DNA from: Galbibacter kalidii
GTDB lineage: Bacteria > Bacteroidota > Bacteroidia > Flavobacteriales > Flavobacteriaceae
Assembly: GCF_026241135.1 (NCBI RefSeq)
Contig: NZ_JAPFGA010000001.1
Location: 1-64,000 of the forward strand
Direction of reading: 5' to 3'
DNA: 64,000 nucleotides
Shown here: piece by piece, positions 33,818-44,192 of the stretch
Numbering within the stretch: position 1 is the first letter of the stretch
How the letters are laid out: each line of letters opens with the position of its first letter
The notes under the pieces: model-generated
Databases searched by the model: none
What the model saw: only the letters and a program-made list of their open reading frames with translations
What the model was told of the DNA's origin: nothing
Translations under genes and position numbers: made by a program

Positions 33818-35011
33818 TTGAAACAAGACCCTAAACATAATGAAGCTTTTCAGTTATGTGTATTGATACCTACCTACAATAATGAGAAAACCTTAAGAGG
33901 CGTTATTGAAGGGGTACTGGAATACACAAAGGACGTCATTGTGGTAAATGATGGTTCTACCGATGGAACCACAGAGATATTAAAGGAATATACCGAGCGT
34001 ATTGAAATACTTCATATTGAGAAGAACAAAGGCAAAGGGAATGCATTGCGCTGGGGCTTTAACCATGCCCGGGCATTAGGCTATCAATATGCCATTACCA
34101 TCGATTCAGATGGGCAGCATTTTCCATCAGACATCCCTGTTTTTATGGAAGAGTTGAAAAAAACTGAGGATAAAAACCTCTTGCTTATAGGTGCCAGGAA
34201 TATGGATCAGGACGGAATTCCGGGAAAAAGCAGTTTTGGCAATAAGTTCTCTAATTTTTGGTACTGGTTCGAAACAGGCTTCCAACTCGAAGATACCCAG
34301 TCGGGATTTCGGTTATATCCGTTAAAAGAACTGGAAGACCTTCATTTTCACACCACCAAATTTGAGTTTGAAATCGAAGTTATTGTCAAAGCAGCGTGGA
34401 ACGGTACAACCGTAAAAAATGTACCGATACAAATACATTACGACCAAGAGGATAGGGTTTCCCATTTCAGGCCGTTTAAAGATTTTACACGAATAAGTAT
34501 TCTGAATACCTGGTTTGTATTCCTCACAATTTTTTATATAAAACCGCGGGATTTGTATAGAAAACTAAAAAAAAAGGGCGTTAAGCGGTTTTTTATAGAA
34601 GACTTTTTACACCATTACGATTCTCCCAAGAAAAAAGCACTTTCCATGGCATTGGGAATTTTTATAGGACTATCGCCATTTTGGGGCTTTCATTCTGTAA
34701 TCGTTATTTTACTTGCCATTTTTTTTAAACTGAATAAAGTAATTGCCTTTACTTTTTCCAATATAAGTTTACCCCCATTCATCCCTTTTGTAGTATTGGC
34801 AAGTTTGTATACAGGAAATTTTATCTTGGGGGAAGAATCAACATTTTCGGCAAGTGAACTCAGTTACAGCTTTCAGGCGTTAAGACATATCAAGGCCTAT
34901 ATCATAGGGAGTTTTTCATTGGCTGTTATAGCATCAGCATGTGTTGGGGCAGTTGGGTTTGTATTGTTCTCTTTTTTTGACAGGAAAAAAATCGCATTGA
35001 ACGGTGGTTAG
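33818..35011 (+). CDS. Family 2 glycosyltransferase fused to a DUF2062 membrane domain
   Basis: A 397-residue protein. The first 250 residues are a GT2 domain: VLIPTYNNEKTL, VVNDGSTDGT and TIDSDGQH (Asp96, Asp98). The last 140 residues carry three hydrophobic helices of the DUF2062 type (LGIFIGLSPFWGFHSV). The only nearby start is the TTG at 33818. GT2-DUF2062 fusions recur in aryl polyene clusters. It overlaps the RND exporter gene by 8 bases, so it is coupled to it. Confidence 0.85.
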   Translation: MKQDPKHNEAFQLCVLIPTYNNEKTLRGVIEGVLEYTKDVIVVNDGSTDGTTEILKEYTERIEILHIEKNKGKGNALRWGFNHARALGYQYAITIDSDGQHFPSDIPVFMEELKKTEDKNLLLIGARNMDQDGIPGKSSFGNKFSNFWYWFETGFQLEDTQSGFRLYPLKELEDLHFHTTKFEFEIEVIVKAAWNGTTVKNVPIQIHYDQEDRVSHFRPFKDFTRISILNTWFVFLTIFYIKPRDLYRKLKKKGVKRFFIEDFLHHYDSPKKKALSMALGIFIGLSPFWGFHSVIVILLAIFFKLNKVIAFTFSNISLPPFIPFVVLASLYTGNFILGEESTFSASELSYSFQALRHIKAYIIGSFSLAVIASACVGAVGFVLFSFFDRKKIALNGG

Positions 35012-38000
35012 ATTCTTCTTCAGCATATATCAAACTTTCGCTTCAAAAAAGCTGCTTGCTTTTGGGATAATGGCAGTGTTGTTCCTGTCACTGGGATGGC
35101 TGGCTTCAAAAATTCAATTTGAAGAAGATATTACCAAACTCATTCCGGCAAATGATGAAACCAAGCAGGCACAAAAAGTTTTACAGCATGTAAACTTTGC
35201 CGATAAGATCATCATAAACATATCGAGGGAAGACAATGGTAGTGTTAGTGATCTTACTCAGTACACCAGTGAATATATAGACAGCATCAATAAAAACGCT
35301 TCCGCTTATATTGAACATATACAGGGGAGGGTTGGGAACGAAGATATTTTTGAAACCACCGATTTTGCCTATGAGAACTTACCCATATTGCTCGATGAAG
35401 AAGATTATGATATTATAGCGAACAAGATAGATAGTGATAGCGTAGCAGCAATAACCCAACAGAATTACAAAACCTTGATAAGTCCCTCCGGGGTCATTGC
35501 CAAGGAAATGATTTTAAAAGATCCGCTCAGTCTCTCTTTTTTGGCGTTAAACAAACTGCGAAAACTCAGCTTTGGTGAAGACTTTGTCTTAAAAGACGGT
35601 TTTTTGGTCACTAAAGATGAAAAACACATTCTTTTGTTTATTGCCCCGGCTTTTTCAACAAGTGAAACCGAACAAAATGCAAAATTAATAGCCCATCTCG
35701 ACCAAACGCACCAAAAGTTAAATAAAAAATATAAAGGCAAAGTCAGTGGTGAATATTTTGGGGCTACTCCGGTAGCGGTTGCCAACGCCAAACAAATAAA
35801 AAACGATATACAGTTTACCGTAGGCATTGCGATTACCATACTGCTTATCGCTTTTATGTTTTTTTACAGAAAGCTGCTTATTCCGCTTATTTTATTCACG
35901 CCTACTGTTTTTGGCGCCTTGTTGGCGATTGTTTTCCTTTATATGACCCGGGGGACGATCTCCGCAATATCATTGGGGATCGGCTCTATTTTATTGGGAG
36001 TAACGTTGGATTATTCACTGCATATCCTTACCCATATCAGAAATGGTAACAACCCGAAAAAATTGTATAAAGAGATTACCTGGCCGGTATTGATGAGTAG
36101 CCTTACTACCGCATTGGCATTTCTCTGTTTGTTGTTTTTAAGGTCGCAAGCACTGCAAGACCTCGGCATTTTTGCAGCGGTGAGCGTGTTGGGAGCTTCC
36201 GTTTTTGCATTACTTTTTATTCCGCAGGTGTATAAGAAAAGGGTTAAAAAAAGAGTTAAAAATACAAGTATAGATGCCATTGCTGCCTATCCATTCCATA
36301 AAAACAAATGGATATTTATGGGGGTTGGAGCACTTATATTGATCGGTTTATTTACCTACAACAAGGTGAGGTTTAATAACGATTTATCAACACTGAATTA
36401 TGAACCGGAGAGTCTAAAAGCAGCCGAAAAAAGACTTAACGAACTCACCAATATTTCTGCCAAATCGATTTATCTTGTCGCTTATGCTGATAATGAAGAA
36501 GCGGCTTTAGAAGTAAATGATTCAATCTACAACAAGCTTCAAGGATTAAAAGAAGCTAGCGAAATCATAGATTACAGTTCCATAGGAGCTTTGATCCCTT
36601 CTGAAAAAGAACAAGAACGAAAGATCGGGCTGTGGAATTCCTTTTGGGATGAGCAGACTAAGAGATCGCTTAAAGAGAATTTAATAAATAGTAGTGAAGA
36701 ATTAGGGTTTAAAGAGAATACTTTTTCAGCGTTCTATTCCTTATTGAATAAAGATTTTTATCCGGTTAAAAGCGACGAATTTTCTAAGCTAAGCACCTTT
36801 TTAATTGAAGATTATATCAGTGTTGGGGGTGATTTTGTGACCGTATCCACAGTGGTGCAAGTAAACAACAATAATCTTGAACAAGTAAAAAATGCTTTTG
36901 CGGAAAGTCCGGGAGTGCTGATCGTGGACAGAAAAGAGATGAACGAAACACTATTGGGTAATTTAAAAACAGACTTTAATAGTTTGATTAAGTATTCTTT
37001 GCTCGTTGTACTGTTGATTTTGTTTATTTTCTTTAGAAGTTTTTCCCTCACCTTTGTCACAGTTATGCCGATTGTGCTTACATGGGTGTTGACCATTGGT
37101 GTTATGGGCTTGCTGGGGATAGAATTCAACATCTTCAATATTATTATTTCCACATTTATATTTGGTCTGGGCGTAGATTATAGCATTTTTATCACCAATG
37201 GTTTGCTTACTGAATACCGAACAGGGGGAAAAGCACTTCCCACCTTCAAAACCTCTATCATTTTGTCTGTGATAACAACTGTTTTAGGAGTAGGGGTATT
37301 GATTTTTGCAAAGCATCCCGCTTTATATTCCATTTCTGTAGTGTGCATTATTGGGATTTTCAGTGCGATGCTGCTTTCATTTACTATTCAGCCTGTATTG
37401 TTTAAATACTTTATAGGTGACAATAAAAACGAGCCCATGCCCCTAAGGCCATTTTTCCATTCTGTTTTTTCGTTTGGGTATTTTGGTCTTGGCGGATTCC
37501 TGCTTTCGGTGCTGAGTATCACGGTCATAAAAATATTGCCGATCAGCAAAAAGCTGAAAATGTCTTGGTTCCATAAAACAGTTTCCAAGGTGATGAAGTC
37601 CGTTTTGTACACCAATGGGTTTGTAAAAAAGGAAGTCATCAACCCGAATAATGAAACTTTTAGTAAGCAGTCGATCATCATAGCCAACCACACTTCGTTT
37701 TTGGATATTTTAGCGATTGGGATGCTGTATCCGAAAATGATCTTCTTGGTAAACGATTGGGTGTATAATTCCCCGGTGTTTGGAAAAGCTGTTCAATTGG
37801 CCGGGTTTTATCCGGTATCCGACGGAATCGAAAACGGATTGTCCCATTTGCAAAAAAAGGTAGATCAAGGCTATACGCTGATGGCATTCCCCGAAGGAAC
37901 GCGTTCTGCTTCAAATAAAATTAAGCGTTTTCATAAAGGCGCTTTCTTTTTGGCTGAAAAATTTAAGCTCGATATAATTCCTGTGCTTATCCACGGAAAT

Positions 38001-38681
38001 TCTGAAGTGCTGCCCAAAGGAAGTTTTGTTATCAAAGATGGAAATATTAGCTTGAAAATATTAGATCGAATTGCGGCAGATGATAACCGGTTTGGAGAAA
38101 CCTACTCAAAAAGAGCTAAACAAATAGGAAGGTATTTCAGGGAAAAATTCAGAAATTTCAGAAACGAGAAAGAGACAAGTACATATTTTCATAGGCTAAT
38201 CAAAGAAGCATATCGTTATAAGGGAAGAGATGTTTATAAAGAAGTGAAATATGATATTGAAAAGAATAAAGAAACGTATTTTAAAATAATAAGGACTATA
38301 GGGGAGAAAGATGTGATCGTTCACTGGTCTCGGGGACATGGCCAACTGGACTATCTCATCTCTTTGGATGCTATCAATAGGAAAATAATCACCTATTTAA
38401 ACTGTGAAACATCTCAAAATATTTTAAGGAACAGTTATATGACCCAAGGGGATCATAAAATTGAAGTGGTTGATAGTATAGCTGAAACAGAAAATTATAA
38501 AGCCGATGTGTTGTTGATCGATTATGATGTGGATGAAGCCTATAGCGAAGCTATTTTCAGCAAGGTTTCCACTGTGGTTTTATGCGGTACGGCCCGATCG
38601 ATTTCCGGTGTTGTTGAACGCCAAGGCAGCTTTAACAAAACACATCAATCAGAAGAGATTATTATATTTAAAAAAGATTAA
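35004..38681 (+). CDS. RND/MMPL-type exporter fused to a PlsC acyltransferase and a C-terminal domain
   Basis: A 1225-residue fusion. Residues 1 to about 820 hold two MMPL/RND halves, each a periplasmic loop and five to six helices. The PlsC acyltransferase follows, with NHTSFLD (His896, Asp901) and FPEGTRS (about 961-967). The last 200 residues resemble a degenerate Rossmann or methyltransferase-like fold (VIVHWSRGHGQLDYLIS, VLLIDYDVDEAY). It would pair export with acylation of the pigment. The start is a GTG at 35004, overlapping the glycosyltransferase gene. No stop or frame break splits the three parts. Confidence 0.85.
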   Translation: MVRFFFSIYQTFASKKLLAFGIMAVLFLSLGWLASKIQFEEDITKLIPANDETKQAQKVLQHVNFADKIIINISREDNGSVSDLTQYTSEYIDSINKNASAYIEHIQGRVGNEDIFETTDFAYENLPILLDEEDYDIIANKIDSDSVAAITQQNYKTLISPSGVIAKEMILKDPLSLSFLALNKLRKLSFGEDFVLKDGFLVTKDEKHILLFIAPAFSTSETEQNAKLIAHLDQTHQKLNKKYKGKVSGEYFGATPVAVANAKQIKNDIQFTVGIAITILLIAFMFFYRKLLIPLILFTPTVFGALLAIVFLYMTRGTISAISLGIGSILLGVTLDYSLHILTHIRNGNNPKKLYKEITWPVLMSSLTTALAFLCLLFLRSQALQDLGIFAAVSVLGASVFALLFIPQVYKKRVKKRVKNTSIDAIAAYPFHKNKWIFMGVGALILIGLFTYNKVRFNNDLSTLNYEPESLKAAEKRLNELTNISAKSIYLVAYADNEEAALEVNDSIYNKLQGLKEASEIIDYSSIGALIPSEKEQERKIGLWNSFWDEQTKRSLKENLINSSEELGFKENTFSAFYSLLNKDFYPVKSDEFSKLSTFLIEDYISVGGDFVTVSTVVQVNNNNLEQVKNAFAESPGVLIVDRKEMNETLLGNLKTDFNSLIKYSLLVVLLILFIFFRSFSLTFVTVMPIVLTWVLTIGVMGLLGIEFNIFNIIISTFIFGLGVDYSIFITNGLLTEYRTGGKALPTFKTSIILSVITTVLGVGVLIFAKHPALYSISVVCIIGIFSAMLLSFTIQPVLFKYFIGDNKNEPMPLRPFFHSVFSFGYFGLGGFLLSVLSITVIKILPISKKLKMSWFHKTVSKVMKSVLYTNGFVKKEVINPNNETFSKQSIIIANHTSFLDILAIGMLYPKMIFLVNDWVYNSPVFGKAVQLAGFYPVSDGIENGLSHLQKKVDQGYTLMAFPEGTRSASNKIKRFHKGAFFLAEKFKLDIIPVLIHGNSEVLPKGSFVIKDGNISLKILDRIAADDNRFGETYSKRAKQIGRYFREKFRNFRNEKETSTYFHRLIKEAYRYKGRDVYKEVKYDIEKNKETYFKIIRTIGEKDVIVHWSRGHGQLDYLISLDAINRKIITYLNCETSQNILRNSYMTQGDHKIEVVDSIAETENYKADVLLIDYDVDEAYSEAIFSKVSTVVLCGTARSISGVVERQGSFNKTHQSEEIIIFKKD

Positions 38682-38703
38682 ATGAGTTCAATAATAGAAG
38701 ATT

Positions 38704-40248
38704 ATGCAAAACCAATATGATGTAGTTATTATCGGTAGTGGATTAGGAGGGTTAGCCTCAGCTGTTATATTGGCAAAAGAGGGCTATAAGGTCTGTGTTT
38801 TGGAAAAAAATAATCAGTATGGAGGGAATTTACAGACCTTTGTACGCGATAAAACCATCTTTGATACCGGTGTACATTATATAGGCGGATTAAGTAAAGG
38901 GCAAAACCTGCATCATTATTTTAGTTATTTAGGCATCATGGATGACCTCAATCTAAAGAAATTGGATGAAGACGGTTTTGATATCATTACTTTTGAAGGT
39001 GATGACAAGGAATACAAACACGCTCAGGGATATGATAACTTTATCCGTACCTTGTCCGATCAATTTCCCGGAGAGGAAGAAAACATAAAAACCTATTGTA
39101 GTAAACTCAAGGAGATGTGCGCCAATTTCCCTTTGTATGGTTTAAACGCAGGAAAAGCTTATTACGATAGTACGGAGATTTTTCAAACACAAGCAAAATC
39201 GTGTATAGATTCCATTACGGAGAATAAAAAATTGAGGGGCGTATTGGCAGGAACCAACTTTTTGTATGCCGGGGATAGCGATCGCACACCCTTTTATGTC
39301 CACGCCCTGTCTGTGAATTCTTATATTGAAAGCGCTTACAGATGTGTTAATGGGGGAAGTCAGATCTCCAAAAAATTAATCCGAAGGTTAAAAGAATACG
39401 GCGGTGAAGCCTATAAACATCAGGAAGTTGTAAAGTTCGAATTTGAAGATGGCAAAGTGTCGTCTGTAAAAACCAAAAAAGGCGATGAGATCAAGGGTGA
39501 TATCTTTATTTCGAATATAGAGCCTAAGTTAACCCTAAAACTTATAGGGGAAGAAAAATTCAGAAAATCCTATGTGAAGAGGATTAAGGATATAGAAAAC
39601 ACAATTGCAGCCTTCAGCATATATTTGGTGTTAAAACCCGGAACGTTTAAGTATAGAAATAAAAATTACTACCATTTTAAAAGTGCCGACAATATTTGGA
39701 ACACGCAGGATTATACTGAAGAGAGTTGGCCGGAAGGCTATATGATTTCCATGGGGGTAAAAAAAGGCATGGGAGAGTGGGCAGACAGCCTTACAGCAAT
39801 GACCTATATGAACTATGATGAGGTAAAACCATGGGAAGACACATACAACACAGTCAATAATAAAAACGACAGAGGACAGACATACGAAGAGTTTAAAGCG
39901 GAAAAAGCTGCGGTTTTTATTAGTGAAATAGAAAAAAAATTCCCGGAGATACGGGATTGTATTCATACGGTATACACATCAACTCCGCTGTCTTATCGGG
40001 ATTATATCGGGAGTAACAGAGGGTCTATGTACGGTTATGTGAAGGATGTAGAGAACCCAATGAAATCTTTTGTTTCACCAAAGACAAAAATCAAAAACTT
40101 GTTGTTTACAGGACAGAGTTTGAATATGCATGGTATTTTGGGAGTTACCATAAGCGCCGTTATCACCTGTTCTGAAATTGTGGGAAGAGATTATCTTGTA
40201 AACAAAATATTAGAAAACCAACAAGCTCCGTACGAACATCAGGATTGA
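38704..40248 (+). CDS. Phytoene desaturase-like FAD oxidoreductase
   Basis: A 514-residue flavoprotein with GSGLGGLASA (11-20), EKNNQYGGNLQTF, GVHYIGG and a C-terminal FTGQSLNMHGILG. This matches the carotenoid desaturase/retinol saturase family. In this setting it could desaturate or isomerise the polyene; the substrate is inference. It follows the RND fusion by 22 bases. Confidence 0.82.
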   Translation: MQNQYDVVIIGSGLGGLASAVILAKEGYKVCVLEKNNQYGGNLQTFVRDKTIFDTGVHYIGGLSKGQNLHHYFSYLGIMDDLNLKKLDEDGFDIITFEGDDKEYKHAQGYDNFIRTLSDQFPGEEENIKTYCSKLKEMCANFPLYGLNAGKAYYDSTEIFQTQAKSCIDSITENKKLRGVLAGTNFLYAGDSDRTPFYVHALSVNSYIESAYRCVNGGSQISKKLIRRLKEYGGEAYKHQEVVKFEFEDGKVSSVKTKKGDEIKGDIFISNIEPKLTLKLIGEEKFRKSYVKRIKDIENTIAAFSIYLVLKPGTFKYRNKNYYHFKSADNIWNTQDYTEESWPEGYMISMGVKKGMGEWADSLTAMTYMNYDEVKPWEDTYNTVNNKNDRGQTYEEFKAEKAAVFISEIEKKFPEIRDCIHTVYTSTPLSYRDYIGSNRGSMYGYVKDVENPMKSFVSPKTKIKNLLFTGQSLNMHGILGVTISAVITCSEIVGRDYLVNKILENQQAPYEHQD

Positions 40249-40299
40249 ATCCATTTTAAATAATAAAATCAATACAAAAAACATGTAAATAAAGTCGAT

Positions 40300-41184
40300 A
40301 TGGGACAGTTTAAAACTATACCGGTTGAAAGTGTAAATAGTATTACCAAAGAAGATTTTATAAAAAGTTATTACAAGCCGCAACGACCGGTTTTAATTAA
40401 AGGGTTTTCAAAAGATTGGCCCGCTTATAAAAAATGGAATTTGGATTATATCCAGAGGATAGCCGGGGATCAAATTGTACCTTTATATGACAGTAAGCCA
40501 ACCAAAGGACGGAAAAACACCTCTACACCGGCAAAGAAAATGAAGCTGTATGATTATATTGAGATTTTGAAAACACAGCCTACAGATTTAAGGATGTTTT
40601 TTTATAATGTGCTTCAAAAAATGCCTGAGCTTACCAAAGACTTCACCTATCCTGATGTAGGAATGAAATTCTTTAAGAAACTCCCGGTGATGTTCTTTGG
40701 AGGAAAGGGTTCAAAAGTGTTGGCACATTATGATATGGATCTGGCCGATTTGATGCACTTCCATTTTCACGGGACAAAAAGCATCACTTTATTTGCTCCC
40801 GATCAGACTAAATATTTATACAAAGTACCATTTGCAATTCATGGTCTGGAAGAGATCGACATGGATAATCCTGACTTTGGTAAATACCCGACATTAAAAC
40901 ACGTTGAAGGGATACAAGTTAATATGGAACATGGCGATGCCCTTTATATGCCAAGCGGGTATTGGCATTATATAAAATATCTGGACGGAGGTTTCTCTAT
41001 GACATTAAGAGCGTTTACCAGAAAACCGAAAGGAGTTGCCACGATGATCTACAATGTTTTTATTGCGAGGCATTTTGACAATTTCATGCGCTGGGCAATG
41101 GGCAATAAATGGGTAAACTACAAAGAAGAAAGAATGGTTGAAAAGGTAAATAAAAAGTACAAGAAACAGTATCAGGATGCATAG
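40300..41184 (+). CDS. JmjC/cupin-like Fe(II)-2OG oxygenase
   Basis: A 294-residue protein of the cupin_8 (JmjC-like) type. A facial triad can be read: HYD at 143-145 (His143, Asp145) and His223 in PSGYWHYI. Also PVLIKGFSKDWPA at the start and FHFHGTKSITLFAP. Such enzymes hydroxylate with Fe(II) and 2-oxoglutarate. Ring or chain hydroxylation of the pigment is possible. It overlaps the acyltransferase-like lipoprotein by 8 bases. Confidence 0.82.
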   Translation: MGQFKTIPVESVNSITKEDFIKSYYKPQRPVLIKGFSKDWPAYKKWNLDYIQRIAGDQIVPLYDSKPTKGRKNTSTPAKKMKLYDYIEILKTQPTDLRMFFYNVLQKMPELTKDFTYPDVGMKFFKKLPVMFFGGKGSKVLAHYDMDLADLMHFHFHGTKSITLFAPDQTKYLYKVPFAIHGLEEIDMDNPDFGKYPTLKHVEGIQVNMEHGDALYMPSGYWHYIKYLDGGFSMTLRAFTRKPKGVATMIYNVFIARHFDNFMRWAMGNKWVNYKEERMVEKVNKKYKKQYQDA

Positions 41185-42853
41185 AAAGCATCGTATATAT
41201 ATTTTTGTTTTAGGTTGGACAGTATTGTTGTTGACCTCTTGTGGCATCAAGAAATCGATAAACGACCACCCGGATGTCAGCATGTACAATGCCGATATTC
41301 CGAAGAAAAAAACCGTAAATGATTCCACTTTTGTTGCAGGTGATAACTTCATTACAAAAAACAGTCAAGGGCTATGGGAATTGTATGTAGAGGGTGATCC
41401 CTTGCAAAGAGGAATGCTCACCGGAAGCCTATCGCAGGACTTATTTCATTATCAGGAAAAAGTGTTTTTGTCCAAAGTAGAGGAGTTGGTACCTTCAAAA
41501 TTCAAACAATCTTTACTGCGGAAATTCCTCGCGTGGTATAATAGAAAGATGTATCTGCATATCCCCGAAGAATACAAAACCGAAATATATGGCTTGTCAC
41601 GTTATGCTTCTTCGGAATTCAACCATATCGCATCGCCGTATTTAAGGGTGCTTTACCTTCACGGAGCACATGATATTGGTCATGCGTTACAGGACTTAGC
41701 GCTTGTAGGATGCACATCGTTTGCAGCCTGGGGGAATAAAACAGAAGATGGGAGCTTGATCATAGGGCGTAATTTTGACTTCTATGCCGGTGACGATTTT
41801 GCCAAAGAAAAAATAGTTGCTTTTATCAACCCGACAGAAGGTCATAAATTTATGTCCGTTACCTGGGGAGGTATGATAGGTGTGGTTTCGGGAATGAATG
41901 AAAAAGGACTTACGGTAACGATCAATGCAGGAAAATCGGATATCCCCTTGGTCGCCAAAACCCCGATATCTATAGTCACACGGGAAATATTGCAATATGC
42001 AGAGAATATTGAAGAGGCCATAGCCATTGCAAAAAAGAGAAAGGTCTTTGTTTCTGAATCCATATTCGTGGGGAGTGCTGCAGATAAAAAAGCAATTCTT
42101 ATTGAAGTATCACCTGATAATTTTGGGGTGTATGAAGTTGAGAATACCAACACTTTGATCTGTTCAAATCACTTTCAAAGTAATGCTTATAAAAATGATA
42201 AGAACAATCAGGAGCGCATTCTGGAAAGTCACTCCAAATACCGTTTTGACCGTATGACGGAATTGCTCGATGAACATCCAGAAGTCACTCCTGAAATAGC
42301 TGTTGACATCCTTAGGAATAAAGATGGATTGAACGATAAAAAAATAGGCTACGGAAACGAAAGGGCATTAAATCAGCTTTTGGCACACCACGCTATTGTG
42401 TTCAAGCCGGAACAACGTTTGGTCTGGGTGTCAACCAATCCCTATCAGTTAGGGGCTTTTGTTACATTCGATCTCAATAAAGTGTTTGATGATGAAGAAC
42501 CGAAAAAAGATTTTGTACTCAATGAAGAAGAATTACGCATTAAAAAAGATACTTTTCTTTATACGCAAGCCTATAAGGATTATGAGAAATATCGGGTGAT
42601 GAAGCGTGATATTCAAAAAAAGATAAACGATAACGGAGATATATCCCCACAAACCATTCGGGATTTTATCAATAGTAATTCGTATAATTGGGAAGTATAT
42701 TCAATAATAGGAACATATTATTATCAAAAAAAATACTATTTGGCTGCCCTGGAAGCTTTTCAAGAGGCTGCGAAGTTGGAAATAACCACGGTACCCGATA
42801 AGGAATATGTAGAAAAATATATAGAAAAATCAAAAAGGAAGATAAGCAGATGA
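41177..42853 (+). CDS. Lipoprotein of the C45/NTN-hydrolase type, possible acyltransferase
   Basis: A 558-residue protein with a lipobox (VLLLTSCG, Cys22) and an NTN-hydrolase fold resembling C45 peptidases and isopenicillin N acyltransferase: the nucleophile is expected at Cys179 (LVGCTSFAAWG), followed by SLIIGRNFDF and EKGLTVTINAG. Cleavage before Cys179 would activate it. The last 120 residues are TPR-like helices. It may make an amide or ester bond at the outer membrane. It overlaps the ligase gene by 4 bases. Confidence 0.8.
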   Translation: MHRKHRIYIFVLGWTVLLLTSCGIKKSINDHPDVSMYNADIPKKKTVNDSTFVAGDNFITKNSQGLWELYVEGDPLQRGMLTGSLSQDLFHYQEKVFLSKVEELVPSKFKQSLLRKFLAWYNRKMYLHIPEEYKTEIYGLSRYASSEFNHIASPYLRVLYLHGAHDIGHALQDLALVGCTSFAAWGNKTEDGSLIIGRNFDFYAGDDFAKEKIVAFINPTEGHKFMSVTWGGMIGVVSGMNEKGLTVTINAGKSDIPLVAKTPISIVTREILQYAENIEEAIAIAKKRKVFVSESIFVGSAADKKAILIEVSPDNFGVYEVENTNTLICSNHFQSNAYKNDKNNQERILESHSKYRFDRMTELLDEHPEVTPEIAVDILRNKDGLNDKKIGYGNERALNQLLAHHAIVFKPEQRLVWVSTNPYQLGAFVTFDLNKVFDDEEPKKDFVLNEEELRIKKDTFLYTQAYKDYEKYRVMKRDIQKKINDNGDISPQTIRDFINSNSYNWEVYSIIGTYYYQKKYYLAALEAFQEAAKLEITTVPDKEYVEKYIEKSKRKISR

Positions 42854-44145
42854 TCCCCTCGATAGAAAAAGCATCGGCAGTAGAGATAAAAAAGTTCCAG
42901 GAAGAAAAACTGAGGGAACAACTGGCATATTTGGCAGCAAATTCACCGTTTTATCAGCAACATTTTAAAACACATCACGTGGACATTGCTGAAATCCAAA
43001 CCCTGGAAGACCTTGTTCAAATACCACCAACGGTCAAAGAAGACCTTCAAGAACACAACGACGACTTTTTATGCGTTCCTAAACATGAAATCATCGATTA
43101 TGTAACAACCTCCGGTACGCTGGGAGATCCCGTTACTTTTGCATTGACCGACAAAGATTTGGAGAGGTTGGCCTATAATGAAGCCCTGTCTTTTGCCTGC
43201 GCCGGTGTGGGAAAACAGGATGTTTTACAATTGATGACGACCATAGACAGGCGTTTTATGGCCGGATTGGCCTATTTTTTAGGTGCGAGAAAGTTGGAAG
43301 CGGGAATTATCAGGGTAGGACCGGGGATTCCCGAACTGCAATGGGATTCCATTTTGAAATTCAAGCCCACATATTTGATCGCCATTCCTTCTTTCTTATT
43401 AAAACTGATGGCCTATGCTGAGCAAAACAACATAGACATCAACAATAGTGGAATAAAAGGAGTAATCTGCATCGGGGAACCACTTAGGGATCATGACCTT
43501 TCCCTGAATACGCTTGGTAAAAAAATCAAATCAAAGTGGGATATCAACCTTTATTCTACCTACGCATCTACCGAGATGAGTACTGCTTTTACCGAATGTG
43601 AAATGCAACAAGGAGGCCACCATCATCCCGAACTGATTATTGCTGAAATACTGGACGACAATAACCGACCGGTTCCCAAAGGGGAAGCAGGGGAGCTCAC
43701 GATAACAACTCTAGGCGTGGAAGGAATGCCTTTATTGCGTTTTAAAACCGGGGATATTGTTCAAGCCTATACCGAGCCATGTTCCTGTGGTAGAAATACC
43801 ATGCGTTTAGGTCCTATTATCGGAAGAAAAAAGCAAATGATAAAATATAAGGGGACCACACTATATCCTCCTGTCTTGGATAATGTACTAAATGATTTTT
43901 CTGAAATACAGAGCTATGTCATAGAGATTGACCACAATTCTTATGGCATTGACGAAATATGCATTAAAATAAGCGCTTCAGACACTTCGGAACGGTTGAT
44001 GAAGAAGATAAGGGATCATTTTAGAACTAAAATCAGGGTGTTGCCTTTAATCGAATTCCACGATTTTGAAAGCATTCAGAAATTGAAATTCCCCAAGATG
44101 AGCAGGAAGCCTATAACTGTGATCGATCATAGAAGAGGGGGTTAA
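42850..44145 (+). CDS. AMP-dependent CoA/ACP ligase, phenylacetate-CoA ligase-like
   Basis: A 431-residue adenylating enzyme of the PaaK type: TTSGTLGDP (86-94), YASTEMSTAF, LTITTLGVEGMPLLRFKTGDI and a C-terminal MIKYKGTTLYPP. It most likely activates 4-coumarate from the ammonia-lyase and loads it on ACP, the starter of the aryl polyene. The last gene of the series; a strong terminator follows. Confidence 0.85.
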   Translation: MIPSIEKASAVEIKKFQEEKLREQLAYLAANSPFYQQHFKTHHVDIAEIQTLEDLVQIPPTVKEDLQEHNDDFLCVPKHEIIDYVTTSGTLGDPVTFALTDKDLERLAYNEALSFACAGVGKQDVLQLMTTIDRRFMAGLAYFLGARKLEAGIIRVGPGIPELQWDSILKFKPTYLIAIPSFLLKLMAYAEQNNIDINNSGIKGVICIGEPLRDHDLSLNTLGKKIKSKWDINLYSTYASTEMSTAFTECEMQQGGHHHPELIIAEILDDNNRPVPKGEAGELTITTLGVEGMPLLRFKTGDIVQAYTEPCSCGRNTMRLGPIIGRKKQMIKYKGTTLYPPVLDNVLNDFSEIQSYVIEIDHNSYGIDEICIKISASDTSERLMKKIRDHFRTKIRVLPLIEFHDFESIQKLKFPKMSRKPITVIDHRRGG

Positions 44146-44192
44146 CCCAAGGCATAGGAGTTGTAAAATGAAAACCAAAGAGTCTTTTACTT

